Source of the DNA: Clostridia bacterium
GTDB lineage: Bacteria > Bacillota > Clostridia > TANB77 > CAG-508
Direction: 5' to 3'
Length of the DNA: 7,103 nt
Assembly (NCBI GenBank): GCA_900752095.1
Contig: CAADUD010000177.1
Coordinates: 1 to 7,103, forward strand
Shown here: piece by piece, positions 1 to 5,189 of the stretch
Layout: each line of letters opens with the position of its first letter
Position numbering within the stretch: the stretch's first letter is position 1
Made by a program: the position numbers and the translations under genes
Notes under the pieces: model-generated
Told to the model about the DNA's origin: nothing
What the model saw: the letters and a program-made list of their open reading frames with translations, nothing else
The model's database searches: none

Positions 1-198
1 CAACTTATAGCATATCGTAATTTTCAACATTTTTAATTAAAAGATTAAAAGTTTAAAAGTTTAGATAACTCCACAAATTTAATAAAGATATTCACCTACC
101 AACAATCTAAATGTACATTAAATAATGACAATATTCAACAAATATGCTTTAATTTCAAAATTTGAGAAAACATTGTTAAAATCATGATTATTTCACAT

Positions 199-411
199 TT
201 ATCTATTATGCAACTCGTTCAATTTCACCCTCGCAAATGCATGAACAAAAATATATTCAAATGTAATATCATAAGTACATAAATCAATATAATAAATTTG
301 ATAAGAAAAGACATAATTCAAAGATACAGCAAAATATTTATTATTTTCTATACAAGTATATTTGTTCAATTTCTTATCGATAGAAATTCCATTATATTCC
401 TTTCCATACAT
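199..411 (-). pseudogene. AP2-like domain remnant in frame after the HNH-like gene
   Basis: This is a 70-codon open stretch whose ATG directly follows the TAA of the HNH-like gene, in the same frame. It has no good ribosome binding site of its own. Its start (KEYNGISIDKKLNKY) resembles the opening of AP2 DNA-binding domains (YxGVxxDKxxNKW/Y). Near its end, YD followed twelve residues later by FARVKLN resembles the usual YDxAAxxxFGEFARLN ending, at nearly the usual spacing. The middle is poorly conserved. HNH followed by AP2 is a known architecture of small homing-type endonucleases, so I infer that a nonsense mutation cut this domain from the gene upstream. Alternatives are a separate small protein, or a chance open frame in AT-rich DNA. 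The AP2 match was made by eye and is only suggestive. Confidence 0.35.
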
Positions 412-1044
412 TTAGTTATTTTGCTTATTGCTCTTTCTATTATGTTTGATTTTTTTATTTATATCTCTCGTTTTATTAAATTCTGATCTACTGATATAAT
501 CCAAGTTTTCAATGCGTAGATTGATCTTATTTCCATCACGATAAATAATAACTCCATCATCACCAACTGCAATAATCTTTTCTCTGTCACCAAAATATTT
601 GTAAACTAATTTTGCTAATAAATACTTCTTTTTATCTATAAAAACATAAAGCAATCCATTATCGTTTCTAGTTCCTTTTAATCTAGTTGTTCTATTCTTT
701 TTTATTCCTGCAGTAATATTAGCTCTAAATAAATTTCCTATTCTTGTAATTTTATAAACAAACTTATCATTCCTATAAAATTCAGTTGCTTTTAAAGAGT
801 TTTCTTTTTCAGTATACTTTTTCAAATCATTGTATTCTTCATCATAATTAACTTCATAATCATCAAGAATAAAATCATTTTCTTCATAGTAAGCTTTTAT
901 TGTATCCTTTCTATCTTGGATTGTTCTATAAGGATAATAAAAAACAAATTTATGCAATTTTTCATAAGTAAGAAGTTTACAGAATTTACCATTCTTCTTA
1001 ACTATCCAATATTCAACAACATCGAATTTATGATTCTTACCCAT
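412..1044 (-). CDS. HNH-fold protein lacking catalytic His (degenerate homing-type endonuclease)
   Basis: The protein has 210 residues. I place the start at the ATG at 1044 because AGAGAGGA lies six bases upstream. A longer frame to an ATG at 1095 has no ribosome binding site, and that ATG overlaps a likely -10 box. The acidic, Tyr-rich N-terminal half (1-90) is not recognised. Residues about 96-190 follow the phage/homing HNH layout: an ITRIGN start, then LLAKLVYKYF where the family has a conserved HRLV-type segment, then YRDGNKINLRIENLDYISRSE where the family has HxDGNxxNNRxENLxxxTxSE. The catalytic His of that motif is Tyr/Arg here, the HRLV His is gone, and one Asn is Leu. DNA cleavage is therefore doubtful, though DNA binding may remain. 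The C-terminus is basic and Asn/Lys-rich like the linker before AP2 domains, and an AP2-like frame follows the stop. The gene stands alone behind its own likely promoter. Confidence 0.72.
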   Translation of the reverse strand: MGKNHKFDVVEYWIVKKNGKFCKLLTYEKLHKFVFYYPYRTIQDRKDTIKAYYEENDFILDDYEVNYDEEYNDLKKYTEKENSLKATEFYRNDKFVYKITRIGNLFRANITAGIKKNRTTRLKGTRNDNGLLYVFIDKKKYLLAKLVYKYFGDREKIIAVGDDGVIIYRDGNKINLRIENLDYISRSEFNKTRDINKKIKHNRKSNKQNN

Positions 1045-1093
1045 GTTATTGTCCTCTCTTTTCTTATCATGAACACAGTATCTTTTTAATATC

Positions 1094-1099
1094 ATTATA
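1094..1099 (-). promoter_or_regulatory. Likely -10 box of the HNH-like gene
   Basis: The minus strand reads TATAAT here, about 50 bases upstream of the chosen ATG at 1044. A start about seven bases downstream of it would leave a leader of roughly 40 bases containing AGAGAGGA. No good -35 hexamer is seen 16-18 bases upstream. In DNA this AT-rich, a TATAAT alone is weak evidence. It does support the internal ATG over the one at 1095. Confidence 0.35.
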
Positions 1100-1120
1100 A
1101 AATAATTCTTATTATTGTAC

Positions 1121-1135
1121 TAATGATTTTCATTA
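1121..1135. promoter_or_regulatory. Short dyad near the HNH-like gene promoter
   Basis: TAATGA-TTT-TCATTA is a perfect inverted repeat with 6-base arms, lying about where a -35 region would sit for the -10 at 1099-1094. A similar dyad, TAATGAT-GAAAT-ATCATTA, occurs at 1175-1193 inside the neighbouring terminator hairpin. It could be an operator, but short AT dyads are common by chance here. Confidence 0.18.
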
Positions 1136-1153
1136 ATTATCTTTAGAATAATA

Positions 1154-1202
1154 AAAAACATATAATAATACTCCTAATGATGAAATATCATTATATGTTT
1201 TT
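1154..1202 (-). terminator. Hairpin terminator of the ABC transporter operon
   Basis: The arms 1154-1170 and 1186-1202 pair over 17 positions with one mismatch (1167/1189), 13 of them uninterrupted. On the minus strand the stem runs into T-rich sequence (six T, then ATTATT), as expected for an intrinsic terminator about 90 bases after the ATPase stop. The plus-strand side is also T-rich, so it may act in both directions. The stem is almost all A-U, and so fairly weak. Confidence 0.6.
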
Positions 1203-1288
1203 CTTTTTAGCTTTTTTCCTAAATAGCATTTTAGAACAACTGTTTAACTTGAATTTAAATATTTATTTTTTAATTTTAATATTTACTA

Positions 1289-2062
1289 TTATTTTTTCAA
1301 TGATATGAGTTGCTCTTTAGAATTTATTTTTGAAATATTATAGAAATAATCTTCCTGTGTCTTAAATTCTTTTCTGCTTAATTGTTCTTTAATAGTTCCA
1401 TCTTGAATGTAGAGCAATCTAGAAGCAAACGACCCAACCATAACATCATGTGTAACCATAATGATTGTTTTTCCCTCTTTTTCATTTAAATTTTTCAAAA
1501 TTGCCAATAATTCACTTGTATTTTTACTATCCAAATTTCCAGTTGGCTCGTCAGCAATAATAATACTTGGTTTATTAACTAAAGCTCTAGCTATTGCAGT
1601 ACGCTGTTTTTGTCCTCCAGAGCATTCATCTGGATATTTATTTAAAAGACCTTCGATGCCAAGATTTTTAGCAATTTCATGCACTCTTTTTTTTATTTCA
1701 CTATTTTTTACTTTGTTCATTGATAGTGGAAATGCAATATTTTCTTCCAATGTTAAATAATCCAATAAATTATATTCTTGAAAAATGAATCCAATTTCTT
1801 TACTCCTAAAATTGCCTATTTCTTCATCACTCATTTCTAGTGTTGATTTTCCAAATAATATAACTTGTCCCTTACTAGGAGTATCCATTGTTGAAATACA
1901 ATTAATAAAAGTTGTTTTTCCTGATCCAGATGTCCCCATCACGCAAATAAATTCTCCTTTTTCTATTGACATAGAAATATTATTTAATGAAATTACTGGA
2001 TTATCTGTCATTTCATCATAAACCTTACTAATATTTTTTACCTCTATTATAATTTCATTCAT
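1289..2062 (-). CDS. ABC transporter ATP-binding protein, MacB/BceA type
   Basis: This 257-residue ATPase should power the permease encoded just upstream, working at the inner face of the membrane. All nucleotide-binding motifs are present: Walker A GTSGSGKT (43-50), Q-loop with Gln95 in IFQEYNLL, signature CSGGQ (147-151, Cys in place of the usual Leu), Walker B IIIADE with the typical EPTGNLD continuation (171-178), and switch His205 in VTHD. EYNLLDYLTLEENIAFPL is typical of the LolD/MacB/BceA branch, whose members pair with FtsX-fold permeases and act as mechanotransmission machines rather than simple pores. A C-terminal tail of about 30 residues follows the core. The ATG lies two bases after the permease stop, with AGGGGGG seven bases upstream, so translation is probably coupled. 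The substrate cannot be told from the sequence; antimicrobial peptide resistance or immunity, or peptide export, is most likely. Confidence 0.93.
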   Translation of the reverse strand: MNEIIIEVKNISKVYDEMTDNPVISLNNISMSIEKGEFICVMGTSGSGKTTFINCISTMDTPSKGQVILFGKSTLEMSDEEIGNFRSKEIGFIFQEYNLLDYLTLEENIAFPLSMNKVKNSEIKKRVHEIAKNLGIEGLLNKYPDECSGGQKQRTAIARALVNKPSIIIADEPTGNLDSKNTSELLAILKNLNEKEGKTIIMVTHDVMVGSFASRLLYIQDGTIKEQLSRKEFKTQEDYFYNISKINSKEQLISLKK

Positions 2063-2064
2063 AG

Positions 2065-3315
2065 CTAGACCCCCCTAAAAAATTGAGTAGTTACTTTGTA
2101 AGATATATACATTGAAATAAGTAAATTTAATATAAAATAACCAATAATAAAAGCAATTATTAAAATTGAAATTCCATCATATACATAAAATCTTCCCAAT
2201 GTGGATATCATATATGTCATTGGTAAAATAAATAATATACCATACATAATTAGTGTTTCTTCTTTTATAAATTTTTTTTGATATTTTTTTGTAATTCCTA
2301 ATTTATAAATACAATTTTGATTCTTTACATTCTTTTTTGATATAATTAAATTTTTATAAGTGATACAAAATACAATCATTGGTATTATAATAATGTAGGC
2401 AATAATCATTCTGTACATTTCGATTAAATTATTTAAGTTGAAACAAATTAATGTTGTTATTATTATTGAAATAAGTATCAATAACTCTAAAAATATTCCT
2501 ATATATTTAAATTTTAGATATAGTTCTCCAAAAACGACTAGTCTTTGACTATTATTTAACCATTTGGATGCTTTTAATTTTTCAATATATTCTGGGGAAA
2601 AATATCTTACTGTTCCATATCCACCAAGTGCTCCAATAACACTAAATACTATATATCCTGATGCAATATGCTCTGTTGTAAACATCATTACAAGTCCTAA
2701 AATAAATAAAATAGGATATATCTTACTCGTTATTTGAAAAACATTCTTTTTCCTATAATTCTTTTGTCTCGTATTTGACATCATACTAGTCAACCTACCA
2801 CGATATACATATCCAATATTTAAAACAAGAGAAATAAAAAGCATCATCAATAACATATAAATAGCTTGATAAAATGATTGATTGATAATTTTAATATCAT
2901 AAACATAATGTAATTTATAATATATGTTTTTAAATATTACCGGTGTTAATTTATATCCCAAAGCAATTCCCAACGTTCCAAATAATATATACATAAATAT
3001 ACTTTGATAAAATTGATAAAAAATCATTTTCTTCAATGTCAATCCATGAAAAACTAACAACGACATTTCTTTATTTTTTGCTTCTAAAACATACATATTT
3101 GTATAAATCATGAGACAAACACTAAAAATTAGTACTAATAATGTTGTTGCTGATCCCATATACATTTTATCAACACTTGTTGTGTCTAATTGCAAATATG
3201 GATCATATAACATAGCCAGAAAAACAAAACATATAGCTGCAACTAATGTAATTGTCAATCCGTAAATTATCATTAAATTCTTTTGTTTAAAAAGATTATT
3301 TAATGCCAACTTCAT
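2065..3315 (-). CDS. FtsX/BceB-like ABC permease without extracellular domain
   Basis: This 416-residue membrane protein is the partner of the ATPase that follows it. I chose the ATG at 3315 because AGGTGA ends five bases upstream. An ATG at 3318 or the GTG at 3324 would add one or three residues. Hydrophobic segments, numbered from the GTG, lie near 17-39, 58-80, 103-123, 151-174, 203-217, 222-241, 273-296, 303-323, 356-375 and 385-411. This gives ten, the BceB count. KNKEMSLLVFHGLTLKKM after segment 2 and YKLGITKKYQKKFIKEE before segment 9 are the two FtsX-type cytoplasmic motifs. BceB proteins are usually about 650 residues, with a domain of around 200 residues between TM7 and TM8; here that loop is under ten residues. 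The gene precedes the ATPase gene, the reverse of most bceAB operons. Its final codons (Arg-Gly-Val) form the next gene's Shine-Dalgarno sequence. The substrate is unknown. Confidence 0.87.
   Translation of the reverse strand: MKLALNNLFKQKNLMIIYGLTITLVAAICFVFLAMLYDPYLQLDTTSVDKMYMGSATTLLVLIFSVCLMIYTNMYVLEAKNKEMSLLVFHGLTLKKMIFYQFYQSIFMYILFGTLGIALGYKLTPVIFKNIYYKLHYVYDIKIINQSFYQAIYMLLMMLFISLVLNIGYVYRGRLTSMMSNTRQKNYRKKNVFQITSKIYPILFILGLVMMFTTEHIASGYIVFSVIGALGGYGTVRYFSPEYIEKLKASKWLNNSQRLVVFGELYLKFKYIGIFLELLILISIIITTLICFNLNNLIEMYRMIIAYIIIIPMIVFCITYKNLIISKKNVKNQNCIYKLGITKKYQKKFIKEETLIMYGILFILPMTYMISTLGRFYVYDGISILIIAFIIGYFILNLLISMYISYKVTTQFFRGV
2070..2076 (-). promoter_or_regulatory. Shine-Dalgarno of the ATPase gene inside the permease gene
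   Basis: The minus strand reads AGGGGGG, formed by the last three sense codons of the permease (AGG GGG GTC, Arg-Gly-Val), seven bases before the ATPase ATG. A run of six G is rare in this AT-rich DNA. The permease stop lies between this site and the ATG, so ribosomes finishing the permease are well placed to reinitiate, which would keep the two subunits in proportion. Confidence 0.6.
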
Positions 3316-3330
3316 CATATTCACCTACTT

Positions 3331-3948
3331 TTAAGAAATTTCTGAAATTTTATATTTTTTATTTGTATAAACATTTTCTAAATTCTTATCATCTAAAATC
3401 TTCAACATTCCATACGCATCGTTATAAATTTCCATTTGTTTTTTATTCTTCACAAAAAACATATATTCTTCCCCTTCTTTTGCTTGGAAATATGCATCTG
3501 GTACAACTTCAATATAACAACTTTCTTTCATTTTATCAGGGATAGATTTTAATTTATTTTTATCTAAACATGTATCTTTTGGATAATTAACATATTCATT
3601 AATTCCACTTCTTCCACCATCTCTATATATTTCTATATCACCTGTTACATCACCTTTAATGGTTGATTCAATTGAAATTGACATTAATGTTTTAATCTTC
3701 CCATTTTCATATATTTCTACGTCTTTAAAATTTCTTATTTTTCCAATAAAACAATAATCAACTTTTTCTAACATATCCTTTGGATTTGTTTCTTTGTATT
3801 TTTTACTTACTCTTTTTATTCCTGCACATTTTGAATCTGTATTCATATAAATATTATGATGTTGAGAATTATTCTTACTGTTTCTAGTAGTCCCTACTCC
3901 ACAACCTGTAAGTAATAAAACTGTAAATAAAATAATTATTTTTTTCAT
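3331..3948 (-). CDS. Cys-rich lipoprotein of unknown function
   Basis: This is a 205-residue predicted lipoprotein. A short signal peptide (MKKIIILFTVLLLTGC) ends in the lipobox LLTGC, so Cys16 would be lipidated and the mature chain anchored outside the membrane. AAGGAG eight bases before the ATG makes the start firm. A polar Asn/Ser/His linker (17-40) leads to a mainly beta-looking domain. VDYCFIGKI (63-71), then SISIESTIKGDVTGDIEIYRDGG (90-112) and GEEYMFFV (159-166) have the rhythm of secreted OB/TIMP-like domains (xxxGKV...V...lKG....v..GG...GeeYLlFl). That resemblance is my reading, not a search result. Cys41, 66, 127 and 144 could form two disulfides, unusual for a Bacillota lipoprotein. 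It lies 15 bases before the permease gene and could be an extracellular sensor, chaperone or immunity component for a transporter that lacks its own external domain. Confidence 0.85.
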   Translation of the reverse strand: MKKIIILFTVLLLTGCGVGTTRNSKNNSQHHNIYMNTDSKCAGIKRVSKKYKETNPKDMLEKVDYCFIGKIRNFKDVEIYENGKIKTLMSISIESTIKGDVTGDIEIYRDGGRSGINEYVNYPKDTCLDKNKLKSIPDKMKESCYIEVVPDAYFQAKEGEEYMFFVKNKKQMEIYNDAYGMLKILDDKNLENVYTNKKYKISEIS

Positions 3949-3966
3949 ATAGTTAGCTCCTTATTA

Positions 3967-4482
3967 TTAATTTATCTTATTTTTAATTATTGTTAATACT
4001 TCTAAACCATTTATAACTATTCCTTTTCTTTTTATATAAATTACTGCATTTATCAAATCTTGATTAAAAAATTTCGATTCAATAGTTATAGAAATAAAAT
4101 CTCCATTTTTTCGAATAATTTGTACCCATAATTTGTTTTTTCTTTCAAACAAATTTAAATATGCAATAGTTCTATAGTTAACAAAAACTATATTTCCTGT
4201 ATCATCTCCACATAATAAATATTTAAGCATTATAATTAAATATTTTTTTATTCCAAAATTTAATGGGGTATATATACCTTGATTACTTATTATCCAATAA
4301 TATTTTTTTGTCATTATAATTTGAAAAAATGCTAATACTACACTTAAAACTAAACCAAATACTAACGATTTACATGCATTACCTATAATGACACCTAATA
4401 ATACACTTATTATAATTATTATCATTAATATTTTTCTCTTAATTCTTTGACCTATTAAATATATTTCTGGCGTATTTTTCAT
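3967..4482 (-). CDS. 2-TM membrane protein with possible PH-like cytoplasmic domain
   Basis: This is a 171-residue protein that I do not recognise as a named family. Two hydrophobic segments (about 17-34 and 39-57) form a hairpin near the N-terminus, preceded by a basic GQRIKRK stretch that suggests both ends are cytoplasmic. The rest (60-171) is soluble and alternates like a beta-sheet: YYWIISNQGIYTP, GNIVFVNYRTIAYLNLFERKNKLWVQIIRKNGDFISITIE in two parts, then a C-terminal helix. A TM hairpin followed by xxWxIsnqGI, an I-x-F/Y-x-x-I stretch, and strands around NG is the layout of bacterial PH-like (YdbT/YcxB-type) membrane proteins, so I suggest that fold with low certainty. The ATG lies 20 bases after the previous stop, with only a modest AAAGAG upstream; the lipoprotein gene follows after 18 bases. 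It may be an immunity or accessory subunit of the transporter. Confidence 0.75.
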   Translation of the reverse strand: MKNTPEIYLIGQRIKRKILMIIIIISVLLGVIIGNACKSLVFGLVLSVVLAFFQIIMTKKYYWIISNQGIYTPLNFGIKKYLIIMLKYLLCGDDTGNIVFVNYRTIAYLNLFERKNKLWVQIIRKNGDFISITIESKFFNQDLINAVIYIKRKGIVINGLEVLTIIKNKIN

Positions 4483-4502
4483 AATAATTTTCTCTTTTTA
4501 AA

Positions 4503-4760
4503 TCAACTCGTCCTATACAATAATGGTAAAAAATTAAGATATCTAACATGTTTGTTGAACTTGATAAACAATATAGGAATAAAAAATAATAGGAATAATA
4601 TAGCAAATTCAATATTTCTTGTTACAACTAAAATAACTAAAATTATAAAAATTGGTATCAAATTTAAAATTAAAACATCCATTCCATATCGATAACTCGA
4701 TCGTTCTTTTTCTTTTATATAGTCATTTCTTACTGATTTATTTATAATATAATTATTCAT
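4503..4760 (-). CDS. Small 2-TM membrane protein, first gene of the transporter operon
   Basis: This 85-residue protein is of no family I recognise. I start it at the ATG at 4760, which has AAAGGGAG eight bases upstream; the longer frame uses a TTG at 4781 that lies before this ribosome binding site. A charged N-terminal segment of about 26 residues (MNNYIINKSVRNDYIKEKER, then SSYRYG) is followed by two hydrophobic helices (about 28-46 and 50-66) separated only by TRNIE, and then by a short basic tail. This topology puts both ends in the cytoplasm. Leading a Bce-like operon, it could be a small immunity or accessory protein. It has no double-Gly leader or Cys-rich core, so it does not look like a bacteriocin precursor. 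Like the next protein, it begins with a TM hairpin, but I see no sequence sign that the two are halves of one gene. Confidence 0.7.
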   Translation of the reverse strand: MNNYIINKSVRNDYIKEKERSSYRYGMDVLILNLIPIFIILVILVVTRNIEFAILFLLFFIPILFIKFNKHVRYLNFLPLLYRTS

Positions 4761-4785
4761 TATACCATCTCCCTTTCTCAAATTA

Positions 4786-4791
4786 ATTATA
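4786..4791 (-). promoter_or_regulatory. Possible -10 box of the transporter operon
   Basis: The minus strand reads TATAAT, preceded by TG, 25 bases before the ATG at 4760. It would give a leader of about 20 bases that still includes AAAGGGAG. The hexamer 17 bases upstream (CATGTA) is a poor -35, which would suit a promoter that needs an activator. The evidence is weak because the surroundings are so AT-rich. Confidence 0.35.
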
Positions 4792-4814
4792 CATTAGGAA
4801 AATTTTTATACATG

Positions 4815-4839
4815 TATTTAGGCACATCTAACCTAAATA
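4815..4839. promoter_or_regulatory. 8-bp inverted repeat upstream of the transporter operon
   Basis: TATTTAGG (4815-4822) and CCTAAATA (4832-4839) are perfect inverted arms around a 9-base spacer. The centre is about 48 bases before the start site implied by the TATAAT at 4791-4786, a usual place for an activator or an operator overlapping the -35 region. On the minus strand TGCC also occurs twice, at 4844-4841 and 4824-4821, 20 bases apart, so a direct-repeat site of LytTR type is an alternative reading. Neither matches the LytTR consensus well. Confidence 0.35.
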
Positions 4840-5070
4840 TGGCATAACTTACTTTATTAGTATTAAATAATATCATTCAAAAATTTAAAAAAATAGTTAA
4901 TATCAATTTTTAACTTTTACTTATGCATAATAAGAAACGATAGAACATAGGAATGTATTTTTTGTTAAAAGATCAAACTTGCAAAACGTAATATCTATAT
5001 ATAAACACTATCACAATTTAAGAAAGGTGTTTCTTCTTTATCTAAGAATTTCATATGAATTTGAGTAAAG

Positions 5071-5096
5071 AAAAGAGATAGCTTTCGCTATCTCTT
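5071..5096 (-). terminator. Intrinsic terminator after the regulator pair
   Basis: A perfect 10-bp stem (5087-5096 with 5073-5082) encloses a loop that reads GAAA on the minus strand, a stable GNRA tetraloop. It is followed by TTTTCTTTA on that strand. The plus strand has no T-tract after the stem, so it acts in the minus direction. It lies about 95 bases after the kinase stop and should separate the regulator transcript from the transporter operon. Confidence 0.8.
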
Positions 5097-5133
5097 AAGC
5101 CTCTCCATTATTGACATGGAGCCTGAACTCAAG
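5094..5133 (-). ncRNA. Folded RNA segment overlapping the terminator
   Basis: On the minus strand, CTCCAT (5121-5116) pairs with ATGGAG (5108-5103) around a 7-base loop. Outside it, CTTGAG (5133-5128) can pair with CTTAAG (5099-5094) with one G-U wobble. The outer 3' arm shares three bases with the foot of the terminator stem, so the two folds compete slightly. The segment is clearly richer in G and C than its surroundings. It could be a structured 3' UTR, an attenuator-like switch, or a relic of a mobile-element end. I do not recognise it as a known RNA family. Confidence 0.3.
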
Positions 5134-5189
5134 CCACACTATTTGATAATCAAAATATGAGAATCCCCTCTTTATTTTAAATTATATAT

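Larger units (their letters stand above)
4782..5189. other. Intergenic region between the regulator pair and the transporter operon
   Basis: These roughly 400 bases contain no convincing gene. In the direction of transcription they hold a folded, GC-richer segment (5133-5094), an intrinsic terminator (5096-5071), a possible 19-residue open frame (5054-4995) without a ribosome binding site, and very AT-rich sequence. An 8-bp inverted repeat (4839-4815) and a TATAAT (4791-4786) lie before the first operon gene. The terminator implies that the transporter operon has its own promoter in this gap, unless the terminator is leaky or regulated. Confidence 0.6.

Noticed and set aside
298..486. Plus-strand open frame of 62 codons
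   Set aside because: It is antisense to the end of the HNH-like gene and to the AP2-like stretch, is a Phe/Ile-rich shadow, and has no ribosome binding site.
1045..1095. Longer start of the HNH-like gene at the ATG at 1095
   Set aside because: There is no ribosome binding site before it, and the ATG overlaps the likely -10 box; AGAGAGGA clearly serves the ATG at 1044.
1461..1760. Plus-strand open frame of 99 codons
   Set aside because: It lies fully antisense to the ATPase gene, whose motifs are all intact on the minus strand.
1785..2021. Plus-strand open frame of 78 codons
   Set aside because: It is also antisense to the ATPase gene, covering the Walker A region, and has no independent support.
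3303..3545. Plus-strand open frame of 80 codons
   Set aside because: It is antisense to the lipoprotein gene and the permease start, with no initiation signal or recognisable product.
4482..4503. Idea that the two small TM-hairpin genes are one gene split by a frameshift
   Set aside because: Each has its own start, the first ends naturally with a basic tail, and the second begins with a complete TM hairpin.
4761..4781. TTG start at 4781 for the small 2-TM protein
   Set aside because: The strong AAAGGGAG lies within this extension and is correctly spaced for the ATG at 4760.
4843..4917. Sequences close to the LytTR half-site, such as TAAGTTATG and AAAGTTAAA on the minus strand
   Set aside because: They are imperfect, lie about 66 bases apart rather than about 21, and are expected by chance in such AT-rich DNA.
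5098..5145. Very short minus-strand frames (for example MSIMERLKR, and a 14-codon frame from a GTG) after an AGAGGGGA near 5165-5172
   Set aside because: The purine-rich stretch is not properly spaced from any of these starts, and the frames are under 15 codons inside a folded RNA segment; chance is the simpler explanation.
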